Assembly: GCF_003600645.1 (NCBI RefSeq) | Contig: NZ_CP032482.1 | Location: 1,240,001-1,304,000 of the forward strand | DNA length: 64,000 nucleotides | Source: Yersinia rochesterensis | GTDB lineage: Bacteria; Pseudomonadota; Gammaproteobacteria; Enterobacterales; Enterobacteriaceae | Direction: 5' to 3' | Part shown: positions 34,105-45,587 of the stretch, piece after piece | How the letters are laid out: each line of letters opens with the position of its first letter | Numbering within the stretch: position 1 is the first letter of the stretch | Program-made: the position numbers and the translations under genes | Notes under the pieces: generated by a model | What the model was told of the DNA's origin: nothing | Databases searched by the model: none | The model's input: the letters and a program-made list of their open reading frames with translations, nothing else

Positions 34105-34836
34105 TCAGTTTTTCGTCTGTTTTGCTGCTTCGTGTTTTTGTGATGTATTTTGTTGAATAGCTTCACAAAACCAACTGCAAATATGTTCTATACGCGTAAT
34201 GGCAGAACCGACGGTGACAGCATAAGCGCCTGCTGATATTGCCGCTGCGGCTAATGCTGGCGAGTTATAACGGCCCTCTGCAATCACTCTACAGCCCGCT
34301 TGGGATAGCTGTTTTACCAGTTCTAAGTCCGGTTCGGTGGGAATTGACGTTTGGGTATAACCCGACAATGTGGTGCCGATAAAATCGATACCTAACCGGT
34401 GCGCTAACAGAGCATCTTCAATATTAGAGGAATCTGCCATTGTCAGGCAGCCTGTTGCTTTTGCCCGCTGGAATAAATCTTCTACTGAAACTGGGCGAGG
34501 GCGGCAGGTGACGTCAAAAGCGATAATATCGGCCCCGGCGGCACTTAACGCATCTACATCTTCCAGCCAGGGGGTGATTCTGACTTCTGAGTCAGACAAA
34601 TCACGTTTAATAATGCCAATAACGGGGGCATCGGTAACCCGGCGCACCGCTTCAATATTCCTAATGCCCTCAACACGCAGACCAACCGCACCACCCGCCA
34701 GTGATGCTAATGCCATTGCCGCCACAATTTCTGGCGTATCCATGGCGCTGCCGGGGACAGGTTGGCACGAGGCGATAAGGCCATTTTGGAGCTGGTGGCG
34801 GAGACGACTTTTTTTACTTAGGTTCAGATTGCTCAC
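34105..34836 (-). CDS. nanE: N-acetylmannosamine-6-phosphate 2-epimerase
   Basis: A 243-residue TIM-barrel enzyme that turns ManNAc-6-P into GlcNAc-6-P. Blocks seen are [30 protein letters not shown], the FDVTCRPRP loop and [14 protein letters not shown] start at 34836 is preceded by GGAG. First gene of nanE-nanA, with an operator-like inverted repeat 30 bases upstream. The Lys/Gln-rich C-terminal tail is beyond the usual fold. Confidence 0.92.
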   Translation of the reverse strand: MSNLNLSKKSRLRHQLQNGLIASCQPVPGSAMDTPEIVAAMALASLAGGAVGLRVEGIRNIEAVRRVTDAPVIGIIKRDLSDSEVRITPWLEDVDALSAAGADIIAFDVTCRPRPVSVEDLFQRAKATGCLTMADSSNIEDALLAHRLGIDFIGTTLSGYTQTSIPTEPDLELVKQLSQAGCRVIAEGRYNSPALAAAAISAGAYAVTVGSAITRIEHICSWFCEAIQQNTSQKHEAAKQTKN

Positions 34837-34865
34837 GGTCTTTAGCTCCGATAAAATATTTTAAA

Positions 34866-34880
34866 TGAAGTTTTACTCCA
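34866..34880. promoter_or_regulatory. nan operator 1 (nanE side)
   Basis: TGAAGTTTTACTCCA is an imperfect inverted repeat of the type TGGAGT-N3-ACTCCA. Related copies lie at 34952 and 37706, all upstream of nan genes. A binding site for the RpiR-type regulator is inferred. Confidence 0.65.
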
Positions 34881-34951
34881 TTATGTTAGATCTTTTATCT
34901 GTAGGGTGCAATGGTCAACCTTTCATTAATTGGGTCAAAAAGTATTTATTG

Positions 34952-34966
34952 TGGAGCGTAACTCCA
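34952..34966. promoter_or_regulatory. nan operator 2 (nanK side)
   Basis: TGGAGCGTAACTCCA, a symmetric inverted repeat in the divergent nanE-nanK region, 86 bases before nanK. A half-site TGGAGTTGTGAC follows at 34982. Confidence 0.65.
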
Positions 34967-35051
34967 GTATGAAAATAATAATGGAGTTGTGACAAGAAAA
35001 TTGTCATAGTCATCCTATCAACATCATTACAGATATAGGGGGTTGCGCCAG

Positions 35052-35960
35052 ATGGGAAAAGTGTTGGCACTGGATATCGGTGGAACAAAGATTGCTGCGG
35101 CGGTGGTGACTGAGAGCGGCATGTTAGTTGGCCGTCAGCAAATAGCGACACCACATGGCGGGGCAGCACAGCTGGCGATAGCACTGGAAACGCTGATTGC
35201 ACCTTATCGGCATCTGGTTGATTTTATTGCGGTTGCTTCAACTGGCATTATCAATGGTGGCCGCTTGACGGCACTTAATCCTGCGAATTTGGGCGGTTTA
35301 GCGGATTTTCCGTTACAAGATTGCATCCAGTCGATCACTGATTTGCCTTGTGTGTTGCTCAATGATGGGCAGGCGGCCGCTTGGGCTGAGTATCAGGCGT
35401 TAAGTCGTGATGGTAACAATGAAATTTCGGTAAAAAATATAATTTCTGTAAAAAATATGATGTTCGTGACGGTTTCCACCGGTGTGGGCGGCGGCATCGT
35501 GTTGGATAAAAAATTGCTGGTTGGTCATCATGGATTGGCCGGTCACATTGGCCACACATTGGCAGATCCCCACGGCCTGTTATGTGGCTGTGGCCGTCGA
35601 GGATGTGTTGAAAGTGTCGCCTCCGGGACGGCAATCGGCGCAGAAACACTGGGTTGGAAACAACCGGTTGCTGCCGCCAAAGTATTTGAATTGGCACAAC
35701 TTGGTAATATTCATGCAGAAAATATTATTAACCGCTCCGCGACTGCGATTGCTCAAATGCTGGCCGATATGAAAATGGCATTGGATCTGGAAATAGTCAT
35801 TTTGGGCGGCAGTGTTGGGCTGGCGGCGGGGTATTTGGAGCGGGTTATTGGGGCACAAAATATATTGCCGGAAATCTATCGTGTGCCAGTTCAGGCTGCC
35901 CATCACCAGCAAGATAGCGGGTTGTTGGGCGCGGCACTGTGGGCCAGATCATCACTGTAG
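35052..35960 (+). CDS. nanK: N-acetylmannosamine kinase
   Basis: A 302-residue ROK-family kinase that phosphorylates ManNAc at position 6. N-terminal ATP motif [13 protein letters not shown], catalytic region [11 protein letters not shown], and zinc-binding cluster [13 protein letters not shown]. The ATG at 35052 follows AGGGGG. Residues about 125-136 contain a six-residue tandem duplication (ISVKNI then ISVKNM) not found in E. coli NanK. It lies just before the active-site strand, so it may be tolerated or may alter activity. Confidence 0.92.
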   Translation: MGKVLALDIGGTKIAAAVVTESGMLVGRQQIATPHGGAAQLAIALETLIAPYRHLVDFIAVASTGIINGGRLTALNPANLGGLADFPLQDCIQSITDLPCVLLNDGQAAAWAEYQALSRDGNNEISVKNIISVKNMMFVTVSTGVGGGIVLDKKLLVGHHGLAGHIGHTLADPHGLLCGCGRRGCVESVASGTAIGAETLGWKQPVAAAKVFELAQLGNIHAENIINRSATAIAQMLADMKMALDLEIVILGGSVGLAAGYLERVIGAQNILPEIYRVPVQAAHHQQDSGLLGAALWARSSL

Positions 35961-35966
35961 TCATAA

Positions 35967-36476
<510 letters not shown>

Positions 36477-36515
36477 TTTTTAAATAATAAGAAAGCACGT
36501 TATCTTTGACATCTT

Positions 36516-36538
36516 CCCCGGACCCCCGGGGTTTTTTT
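36516..36538 (+). terminator. Rho-independent terminator after nanK-nanQ
   Basis: Stem CCCCGG/CCGGGG with a four-base loop, followed by seven T. Confidence 0.9.
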
Positions 36539-36653
36539 ATTGATCTCACCCCGCACAATACCGCCATTTGTCTTCACGAAATGGGCCAATTATGTCATGA
36601 TGCGCGGCAGAAGCGTCCCTATCCGTCAATTCTCTTTCCCTTGAGGTGTCCGC

Positions 36654-37532
36654 GTGAATACTGGTGCCCCCCGTTTTAAGCCAGGTAAAATTCTTGATGC
36701 CTTGGGTGCGATGCAAAATAGCCTGACCCGCTCAGCGCAGCGCATTGCCGCCTATATTTTGGCGGAACCCGCCAAAGTTACTCAGCTTTCTATTGCCGAC
36801 CTTTCCTCCCTGACACAGGCCGGTGAAGCCACTATCATCCGTTTTTGCCGCACACTGGGTTATAAAGGATTCCAAGATTTCAAAATGGATTTGGCCATTG
36901 AGGTGGCAACCCGCCATCACAGTGAAAACAGCCTGTTAGATGCTGATGTGCAAGAGGGCGATGATGCATTGGCGATTGGCAATAAATTGCAATCGGCAAT
37001 TAATAATGTGCTGTCTGAAACTCTGAATCTGCTGTCTTTTGAGAGTGTTGAACAGGTGGTTAAGCTATTGCGCCCGGCTGATCGCATCTGCATTTTTGGT
37101 GTTGGCTCATCCGGTATCACTGCGGAAGATGCCAAAGGTAAATTGATGCGTATCGGATTGCGGGTCGATGCGGCCACAAATAATCATTTCATGTATATGC
37201 AGGCTTCTTTGATGCGCCCCGGTGATGTGGCAATTGGTATCAGCCATTCGGGTACCTCAGCCGAAACCGTGCAAGCACTAAAACTGGCGAAGCAGGCCGG
37301 TGCCACCACAGTGGCGCTGACGCACAATATGGGCTCCACCATTACGGAACTGGCCGATTATGTGCTGATTAACGGTAACCGTCAGGGGCAGTTGCAAGGG
37401 GACTCCATCGGCACCAAAATTGCGCAATTGTTTGTTTTGGATCTGATTTATGCCCTGTTAGTCAAAGCGGATCCTGCTCAGGCAGAAAGCATTAAACGTA
37501 AAACAACCCAAGCCGTCAGTCAAAATGGATGA
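36654..37532 (+). CDS. RpiR-family transcriptional regulator of the nan cluster
   Basis: A 292-residue regulator. The N-terminal RpiR helix-turn-helix covers residues 1 to about 80 (IADLSSLTQAGEATIIRFCR). The C-terminal SIS sugar-phosphate domain covers about 130-270 (RICIFGVGSSGITAEDAKGKL, GISHSGTSAETVQAL). It probably binds a sialic-acid intermediate such as ManNAc-6-P or GlcNAc-6-P. E. coli NanR is of the GntR type, so this is a different regulator class. It sits between nanQ and nanT. The start codon is GTG or ATG near 36654. Confidence 0.87.
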   Translation: MNTGAPRFKPGKILDALGAMQNSLTRSAQRIAAYILAEPAKVTQLSIADLSSLTQAGEATIIRFCRTLGYKGFQDFKMDLAIEVATRHHSENSLLDADVQEGDDALAIGNKLQSAINNVLSETLNLLSFESVEQVVKLLRPADRICIFGVGSSGITAEDAKGKLMRIGLRVDAATNNHFMYMQASLMRPGDVAIGISHSGTSAETVQALKLAKQAGATTVALTHNMGSTITELADYVLINGNRQGQLQGDSIGTKIAQLFVLDLIYALLVKADPAQAESIKRKTTQAVSQNG

Positions 37533-37705
37533 CCGGTAATCTTTTTCTGCTGCCATATCTAGCTGCTGCTGCGGAGATCTTTCGCCCGCAGTGGTAAATA
37601 CCCCATCATTCTGTTGCTTATCTTACTCACTCTGGCATTTCGCTATCTTTGTCACGTTTTAGACACATTGTGATTGAAATAGCGGGCTGATCTTATACAC
37701 TCAAA

Positions 37706-37720
37706 TGGAGTTTTACTCCT
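37706..37720. promoter_or_regulatory. nan operator 3 (nanT side)
   Basis: TGGAGTTTTACTCCT, nearly identical to the nanE-side copy, about 165 bases before nanT. A second related sequence TGGAGTAAAACCACA starts at 37736. The 353-base gap before nanT holds no gene. Confidence 0.65.
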
Positions 37721-37759
37721 CTTATGCATTTTGTTTGGAGTAAAACCACATAAATATAA

Positions 37760-39412
<1,653 letters not shown>

Positions 39413-39429
39413 AATAATGACTTTTTATT

Positions 39430-39456
39430 GCCCGGTGCAGGTTGGCCGGGCTTTTT
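39430..39456 (+). terminator. Rho-independent terminator of nanT
   Basis: Stem GCCCGG/CCGGGC with a ten-base loop, followed by TTTTT. Confidence 0.88.
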
Positions 39457-39659
39457 ATTGACCAGACATAAGTGAAATAGGTGGCTGGCGACCAGCATCG
39501 TGACTGGCTTAGAGCATTTGATACTTGAACATCACTAAACGGTATATAAAAGCGTTATAGGTATGCACCTAGTTATAAATACACTGAACATAATTTAAGG
39601 GCACAACATTCTCAATGAAGAAGCTTGCTGCCGAATGAACCCAGTGAATAAGGTGCAAA

Positions 39660-40688
39660 ATGAAACAGATTTCAATAAAGAAAAATGGATGGACTCGAGT
39701 TGCCTTATTTAGCGCGCTAATCTTCGGCAGTGCAACCGCGAGTGCCACCGAGCTGCTTAATAGTTCTTATGATGTGTCCCGCGAGTTATTCAGTGCCTTA
39801 AACCCCGGTTTTGAAAAACAGTGGGAACAGCAAAATCCTGGTGACAAGCTGACCATCAAACAATCTCATGCCGGTTCCTCCAAACAGGCGTTGGCAATCT
39901 TGCAAGGGCTTAAAGCGGACGTGGTGACCTATAACCAAGTCACTGATGTGCAAATCTTGCATGACCGCGGCAATCTCATCCCGCCTGACTGGCAAGCGCG
40001 TTTACCTAACAACAGCTCGCCGTTCTACTCCACCATGGCTTTTCTGGTGCGTAAGGACAATCCAAAGAACATCCATAGCTGGGATGATTTGGTGCGCGAA
40101 GACGTCAAGCTGGTATTCCCGAATCCAAAAACCTCCGGTAATGGCCGTTATACCTATCTGGCCGCTTGGGGGGCAACTGAACAAGCCAATGGTAAAGACC
40201 AGGCCCAAACCCGTGATTGGATGAAGCGTTTCCTGAAAAACGTGGTGGTTTTTGACACCGGCGGTAGAGGGGCGACCACCACTTTTGTTGAGCGCGGCTT
40301 GGGTGATGTGCTGATCAGTTTCGAATCTGAAGTGAACAATATTCGCAAAGAGTATGGCAGCGACAAATATGAAGTCATTGTCCCGCCAGTCGATATTCTG
40401 GCGGAATTCCCAGTAGCTTGGGTGGATAAAAATGTCGAGAAAAATGGCACTGAAAAAGCCGCCAAAGCTTATCTCAATTACCTCTACAGTCCACCGGCAC
40501 AGCAGGTAATCACCAGCTTTAACTACCGTGTTTATGATAAAGCGGCGATGGAAGCGGCTAAATCCCAATTCCCTGATACCAAATTATTCCGCGTTGAAGA
40601 GCAATTCGGTAGTTGGCCACAGGTGATGAGCACTCACTTCGCCACTGGCGGCGTGCTGGATAAATTGTTAGCAGAAGGTCATCAGTAA
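39660..40688 (+). CDS. cysP: Thiosulfate/sulfate-binding protein CysP
   Basis: A 342-residue periplasmic binding protein for thiosulfate and sulfate. The signal peptide covers about residues 1-29 (ending ATASA). Family blocks are [31 protein letters not shown] and FPVAWVD. First gene of cysPTWAM; its stop overlaps the cysT start by one base. CysB activation is expected, but no clear site was identified. Confidence 0.96.
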   Translation: MKQISIKKNGWTRVALFSALIFGSATASATELLNSSYDVSRELFSALNPGFEKQWEQQNPGDKLTIKQSHAGSSKQALAILQGLKADVVTYNQVTDVQILHDRGNLIPPDWQARLPNNSSPFYSTMAFLVRKDNPKNIHSWDDLVREDVKLVFPNPKTSGNGRYTYLAAWGATEQANGKDQAQTRDWMKRFLKNVVVFDTGGRGATTTFVERGLGDVLISFESEVNNIRKEYGSDKYEVIVPPVDILAEFPVAWVDKNVEKNGTEKAAKAYLNYLYSPPAQQVITSFNYRVYDKAAMEAAKSQFPDTKLFRVEEQFGSWPQVMSTHFATGGVLDKLLAEGHQ

Positions 40689-41524
40689 TGATGTCGGCAT
40701 CGAGTAAACGGGTTCTGCCCGGATTTACCCTCAGTCTTGGGAGCAGCCTGCTTTACACCTGCCTGATTTTGTTATTACCACTCAGCGCGTTAGTGATGCA
40801 AGTTGCTCAGATGAGTTGGGCACAGTATTGGGAGGTGATAACCAACCCTCAGGTGGTCGCCGCTTATAAAGTCACCTTACTGGCCGCCGGTGTAGCCAGT
40901 ATTTTCAATGCGGTATTTGGCATGTTGATGGCCTGGATTTTGACGCGCTATCAATTCCCCGGCCGCAGTTTACTTGATGGTTTGATGGATTTACCCTTCG
41001 CCTTACCCACGGCGGTAGCGGGCTTGACACTGGCAACCTTGTTCTCCACCACCGGTTGGTACGGTGCCTGGTTATACGATGTTTTGGGGATCAAAGTCTC
41101 CTTTACCTGGTTAGGGATTGCGGTCGCCATGGCCTTTACCAGCTTGCCGTTTGTCGTGCGCACCGTGCAGCCGGTATTGGAAGAGTTAGGGCCAGAATAT
41201 GAAGAAGCGGCGGAAACTTTAGGGGCCAGCCGCTGGCAGAGTTTCCGTCTGGTGGTGATGCCGGAATTGGCTCCGGCCTTGCTGGCGGGCACTGCATTAT
41301 CCTTTACCCGCAGTTTGGGTGAATTCGGCGCGGTGATTTTTATCGCCGGTAACATCGCCTGGAAGACGGAAGTGACTTCGCTGATGATTTTCATCCGCTT
41401 GCAAGAGTTTGATTACCCGGCAGCCAGCGCCATTGCGTCAGTCATTCTGGCGGTTTCACTGGTGCTGTTGTTCGGGATTAACACGTTACAAAGTCGCTTT
41501 GGTCGGCGGATAGGGGGGCATTGA
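40688..41524 (+). CDS. cysT: Sulfate/thiosulfate ABC permease CysT (CysU)
   Basis: A 278-residue inner-membrane permease with about six helices. The EAA loop reads EEAAETLGASRWQSFRLVVMP. The N-terminus RVLPGFTLSLGSSLLYTCLI matches E. coli CysU. Two adjacent ATG codons at 40688 and 40691 are possible. It overlaps both cysP and cysW, so the operon is tightly coupled. Confidence 0.95.
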   Translation: MMSASSKRVLPGFTLSLGSSLLYTCLILLLPLSALVMQVAQMSWAQYWEVITNPQVVAAYKVTLLAAGVASIFNAVFGMLMAWILTRYQFPGRSLLDGLMDLPFALPTAVAGLTLATLFSTTGWYGAWLYDVLGIKVSFTWLGIAVAMAFTSLPFVVRTVQPVLEELGPEYEEAAETLGASRWQSFRLVVMPELAPALLAGTALSFTRSLGEFGAVIFIAGNIAWKTEVTSLMIFIRLQEFDYPAASAIASVILAVSLVLLFGINTLQSRFGRRIGGH

Positions 41525-42393
41525 TGGCTGATATCACAGAATTTAATGGTGTGGCCCGCCCGCCCATCAACTGGGGCAAATGGACGTTGATCGCCATCGG
41601 CGCACTGTTCTCGTTTTTACTGCTAGTGATCCCGATGGTGTGGATCTTTATCACCGCATTTTCGAAAGGGATCGAGGTGGTCGGGCAGAACTTATCTGAC
41701 CCCGATATGCTGCACGCCATTTGGCTGACGGTGCTGGTGGCGCTGATTACCGTGCCGGTGAACCTGGTATTCGGTGTGGTACTGGCTTGGCTGGTGACGC
41801 GGTTTGTTTTCCCCGGTCGCCAGTTATTGATGACATTAATTGATATTCCGTTTGCCGTTTCACCGGTGGTTGCCGGTTTGATGTATCTGTTGTTTTACGG
41901 CTCAAACGGCGTGGTGGGCGGTTGGTTGGATTCTCACGATATCCAATTGATGTTCTCCTGGCCCGGAATGGTGCTGGTCACCATCTTCGTCACCTGCCCA
42001 TTTGTGGTGCGTGAACTGGTGCCGGTGATGATGAGTCAGGGCAGTCAGGAAGATGAGGCCGCCGTGTTGTTGGGGGCCTCAGGTTGGCAAATGTTCCGCC
42101 GTGTGACCTTGCCGAACATTCGCTGGGCATTGCTGTATGGCGTGGTGTTGACCAACGCCCGCGCTATTGGTGAGTTTGGTGCGGTTTCGGTGGTTTCCGG
42201 TTCTATTCGTGGCGAGACCTACACCTTGCCGCTGCAAGTTGAGTTATTGCATCAGGATTACAACACCGCCGGGGCCTTCACCGCCGCCGCGTTGTTGACG
42301 CTGATGGCAATAGTGACCCTTTTTCTGAAAAGCGGCCTGCAATGGCGCTTAGCGCGTCAGGTTGTTCGTCTCGAACAGGAGCAAAAAGCATGA
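41521..42393 (+). CDS. cysW: Sulfate/thiosulfate ABC permease CysW
   Basis: A 290-residue inner-membrane permease that pairs with CysT. The EAA loop is [22 protein letters not shown]. Further CysW blocks are [17 protein letters not shown] and [15 protein letters not shown]. The start ATG overlaps the cysT stop and the stop overlaps cysA (ATGA). Confidence 0.95.
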   Translation: MMADITEFNGVARPPINWGKWTLIAIGALFSFLLLVIPMVWIFITAFSKGIEVVGQNLSDPDMLHAIWLTVLVALITVPVNLVFGVVLAWLVTRFVFPGRQLLMTLIDIPFAVSPVVAGLMYLLFYGSNGVVGGWLDSHDIQLMFSWPGMVLVTIFVTCPFVVRELVPVMMSQGSQEDEAAVLLGASGWQMFRRVTLPNIRWALLYGVVLTNARAIGEFGAVSVVSGSIRGETYTLPLQVELLHQDYNTAGAFTAAALLTLMAIVTLFLKSGLQWRLARQVVRLEQEQKA

Positions 42394-43481
42394 GCATTGA
42401 GATTGATAATATCAGTAAGTATTTTGGCCGCACCAAAGTGCTGAATAACATCACACTTGATATTCCTTCAGGCCAAATGGTGGCTTTGCTTGGCCCTTCT
42501 GGTTCGGGAAAAACCACTTTATTGCGCATTATTGCCGGGTTGGAAAACCAAAACGCCGGGCGTTTAAGTTTCCACGGCACTGATGTGAGCCGCTTGCATG
42601 CCCGTGACCGCCGTGTTGGGTTTGTATTTCAGCATTACGCGCTGTTCCGCCACATGACGGTGTTCGATAACATTGCTTTTGGTTTGACAGTGTTACCTCG
42701 CCGTGAGCGCCCAAATGCGGCGGCTATCAAGCAGAAAGTGTCGCAATTGCTGGAAATGGTGCAATTGGGCCATTTGGCTAGCCGCTATCCATCACAACTT
42801 TCTGGTGGCCAAAAGCAGCGAGTGGCTTTGGCGCGCGCGCTGGCGGTTGAACCACAAATTCTGTTGCTGGACGAGCCGTTTGGTGCCCTGGACGCGCAAG
42901 TGCGCAAAGAGCTACGCCGCTGGTTGCGCCAGTTGCATGATGAATTGAAATTTACCAGCGTCTTTGTCACGCACGATCAAGAAGAAGCCATGGAAGTGGC
43001 TGATCGAGTGGTGGTGATGAGTCAGGGCAATATTGAACAGGTCGGGACACCCGATGAAGTGTGGCGCGACCCCGCGACTCGCTTTGTGTTGGAGTTCCTC
43101 GGTGAAGTTAACCGCCTGAGCGGTGAAATTCGCGGGTCACAGCTGTTTATTGGTGCCCATCATTGGCCGCTGGATTTAGCCCCAATGCACCAAGGCAATG
43201 TGGATCTCTTCCTGCGCCCTTGGGAGATGGAAGTCAACATTCAATCAAGTGCCCGCTGTCCGCTGCCGGTTCAGGTGCTTGAAGTCAGCCCGCGCGGCCA
43301 CTTCTGGCAATTAACAGTGCAACCTATTGGTTGGCATCAGGATCCTATCAGCGTGGTCTTGCCAGAAGGTAACATTGACGCCCCGGTGCGCGGCAATCGC
43401 TATTATGTTGGCGGGTTAAATGCGCGCTTATATTCTGGCGATCAATTGCTGCAACCCATTGCTTTAGCCCAAAGCGCCTGA
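42390..43481 (+). CDS. cysA: Sulfate/thiosulfate ABC transporter ATPase CysA
   Basis: A 363-residue importer ATPase. Walker [10 protein letters not shown], signature LSGGQKQR, Walker [13 protein letters not shown], switch His in VTHDQEEA, and a C-terminal TOBE-like domain with LRPWEMEV. The ATG at 42390 follows CAGGAG. In E. coli, cysM follows directly; here a deleted ERIC copy separates them. Confidence 0.96.
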   Translation: MSIEIDNISKYFGRTKVLNNITLDIPSGQMVALLGPSGSGKTTLLRIIAGLENQNAGRLSFHGTDVSRLHARDRRVGFVFQHYALFRHMTVFDNIAFGLTVLPRRERPNAAAIKQKVSQLLEMVQLGHLASRYPSQLSGGQKQRVALARALAVEPQILLLDEPFGALDAQVRKELRRWLRQLHDELKFTSVFVTHDQEEAMEVADRVVVMSQGNIEQVGTPDEVWRDPATRFVLEFLGEVNRLSGEIRGSQLFIGAHHWPLDLAPMHQGNVDLFLRPWEMEVNIQSSARCPLPVQVLEVSPRGHFWQLTVQPIGWHQDPISVVLPEGNIDAPVRGNRYYVGGLNARLYSGDQLLQPIALAQSA

Positions 43482-43513
43482 TAGGTTTTTCTTCTTTTTG
43501 TAAACACAGAGTC

Positions 43514-43569
43514 ATACCCAAAGTCATTGGAGCGGCGAACACCTCTGCCGCTTCAAGAAGAAAGGGTAT
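43514..43569. repeat. Internally deleted ERIC element (56 bp)
   Basis: ATACCCAAAGTCATTGGAG joined to CTTCAAGAAGAAAGGGTAT, with the centre missing. It occupies the cysA-cysM gap and ends nine bases before the cysM start codon. Confidence 0.7.
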
Positions 43570-43578
43570 CTAAAGGTA

Positions 43579-44466
43579 ATGAATGTGACGACCCTCGAAC
43601 ACTGCATCGGCAACACCCCACTGGTAAAACTGCAACGCATGAGCCAAGGGCTGAATGCACAGATTTGGGTCAAACTGGAGGGCAATAATCCGGCCGGTTC
43701 GGTGAAAGACAGGGCGGCACTGGCCATGATCCAGCAAGCGGAATTGCGCGGAGAAATATCTCCGGGCGATGTATTGATTGAAGCCACCAGTGGTAATACC
43801 GGCATTGCGCTGGCGATGATTGCCGCCATCAAGGGCTATAAGCTGAAATTACTGATGCCGGAAAACATGAGCCAAGAGCGGCAGGCCGCCATGCGCGCCT
43901 ATGGGGCCGAGCTGATTTTGGTCAGCCGTGAGCAGGGTATGGAGGGCGCGCGGGATCAAGCGCTGGCGATGCAAGCACGAGGGCAGGGTAAGGTGCTGGA
44001 TCAGTTTAATAATACTGACAATCCGTATGCGCATTTTACCGGTACCGGGCCGGAAATCTGGCAGCAAACCGCGGGTAAAGTGAGCCATTTTGTTTCCAGC
44101 ATGGGGACGACCGGCACTATCACAGGGGTTAGCCAATATCTGAAAAGTCAAAATCCGGAGATAACTATTATCGGCTTGCAACCGGCCGAGGGCAGCAGTA
44201 TTCCGGGAATTCGTCGTTGGTCACCAGAATATATGCCGGGAATTTTCCGCTCCGAGCTGGTGGATCAGGTGCTGGATATCACACAAATTTCAGCTGAACA
44301 AACCATGCGCCGCCTGGCCACAGAAGAGGGAATTTTCTGCGGTGTTAGCTCCGGTGGTGCAGTGGCCGGGGCATTGCGAGTAGCCGCCGAAAACCCAGGT
44401 GCGGTGATTGTGGCGATTATCTGTGATCGCGGGGACCGCTATTTATCAACTGGAGTTTTTGAGTAA
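43579..44466 (+). CDS. cysM: Cysteine synthase B
   Basis: A 295-residue PLP enzyme that makes cysteine from O-acetylserine and sulfide, or S-sulfocysteine from thiosulfate. The PLP Lys lies in NPAGSVKDRAAL, phosphate loop SMGTTGTITGV, substrate loop TSGNTGIAL. The ATG at 43579 follows AAAGG just after the ERIC remnant. It ends GDRYLSTGVFE, a few residues short of E. coli CysM (303). It is last in the sulfate/thiosulfate operon. Confidence 0.95.
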   Translation: MNVTTLEHCIGNTPLVKLQRMSQGLNAQIWVKLEGNNPAGSVKDRAALAMIQQAELRGEISPGDVLIEATSGNTGIALAMIAAIKGYKLKLLMPENMSQERQAAMRAYGAELILVSREQGMEGARDQALAMQARGQGKVLDQFNNTDNPYAHFTGTGPEIWQQTAGKVSHFVSSMGTTGTITGVSQYLKSQNPEITIIGLQPAEGSSIPGIRRWSPEYMPGIFRSELVDQVLDITQISAEQTMRRLATEEGIFCGVSSGGAVAGALRVAAENPGAVIVAIICDRGDRYLSTGVFE

Positions 44467-44878
44467 TTAAAGGGGATTTTCCCCTTGATGAACCCAAAAC
44501 AGATCATTGGGTTAGCGTTTATCTTGATGATTCATTGTGGTTCGAGCCGGGTTTGAATCACGTCCTGCTCGATAACACATTGCAAAAATTTCAAACCCTA
44601 CTCAATCCCAAACCCTATTGTCACCCCCATCTTTTGGGCGCGCTGTAGCGCAGACCCGCATGATATTCATCGGCTGTAACCTATTGCATAATCGGTCAAA
44701 ATTCCTTGAGCTACAATGAAGAAAAGAGTGAAACCAACGGCCATGGGATTATTGACCCATCAAAGCCGATGAGGGTGAATCAAATAAAACTCAAGGATAT
44801 GTAAGGATTGAGTAAAATCGGCTGCGCGCAAGTCAAATAGGCATGAAAATAGCCGAAATCAGGCTGGAGAGCGAAGAG
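44467..44878. other. Intergenic region before the two-component system
   Basis: It opens with a hairpin AAGGGGA/TCCCCTT (44470-44486) that may end cysM transcription but lacks a T run. The rest must hold the promoter of the response-regulator gene. No gene or repeat was recognised. Confidence 0.5.
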
Positions 44879-45562
44879 ATGAAAATTTTGTTAGTCGATG
44901 ATGATGTTGAGCTGGGCAGCATGCTGAGGGAATACCTAAGCGGCGAGGGTTTTAATGCCGAATTGGTCGTCACCGGTAAAGCGGGCATTGCCGCGGCTTT
45001 GTCTGGGGACTATACCGCCTTGATTCTCGACATTATGTTGCCTGACATGAGTGGCATCGATGTTTTGCGCCAAGTGCGTAAAAAAAACCGTTTACCCATT
45101 ATTATGCTGACGGCCAAAGGCGACAATATTGACCGTGTTATCGGCCTGGAAATGGGCGCTGATGATTATATGCCGAAGCCGTGTTACCCACGTGAATTGG
45201 TGGCCCGACTGCGCGCAGTATTACGCCGTTTTGACGAGCACCCCGATGCGCTTTCGGCGGATGATAGTGTCATTACACATAGCGACTTGATGCTCAATCC
45301 GTCGACCCGCAGCAGTGAATGGCAGGGCAAACCCTTTGATTTGACAGCTTCTGAGTTTAATTTATTGGAATTGTTATTGCGCTCGTCAGAGCGGGTGGTC
45401 ACCAAAGATGAGTTATCTGACAAAGGCTTAGGCCGGCCGCGGGAAGCCTATGACCGCAGTGTCGATGTGCATATCAGCAATATCAGACAGAAACTCGCGG
45501 CATTGCCGGGGAATACGTTAAATATTGAAACGGTCCGTAGCATTGGCTACCGCATCAGATAA
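44879..45562 (+). CDS. OmpR/CpxR-like response regulator
   Basis: A 227-residue response regulator. The receiver domain has VDDD at residues 6-9, phosphoacceptor D51 in ALILDIMLPDMSG and the conserved Lys in MLTAKG. The C-terminal winged helix is of the OmpR type (FDLTASEFNLLELLL, VDVHISNIRQKL). The ATG at 44879 follows GGAGAGCGAAGAG; an ATG at 44843 is possible. It resembles CpxR, but the signal and targets are unknown. E. coli has no two-component pair between cysM and crr. Confidence 0.87.
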   Translation: MKILLVDDDVELGSMLREYLSGEGFNAELVVTGKAGIAAALSGDYTALILDIMLPDMSGIDVLRQVRKKNRLPIIMLTAKGDNIDRVIGLEMGADDYMPKPCYPRELVARLRAVLRRFDEHPDALSADDSVITHSDLMLNPSTRSSEWQGKPFDLTASEFNLLELLLRSSERVVTKDELSDKGLGRPREAYDRSVDVHISNIRQKLAALPGNTLNIETVRSIGYRIR

Positions 45563-45587
45563 TTGCCATTGGTGGAGTCAGTTAAGT

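Noticed and set aside
40002..40568. Long minus-strand frame inside cysP
   Set aside because: Fully overlaps the clear cysP gene and has no ribosome site.
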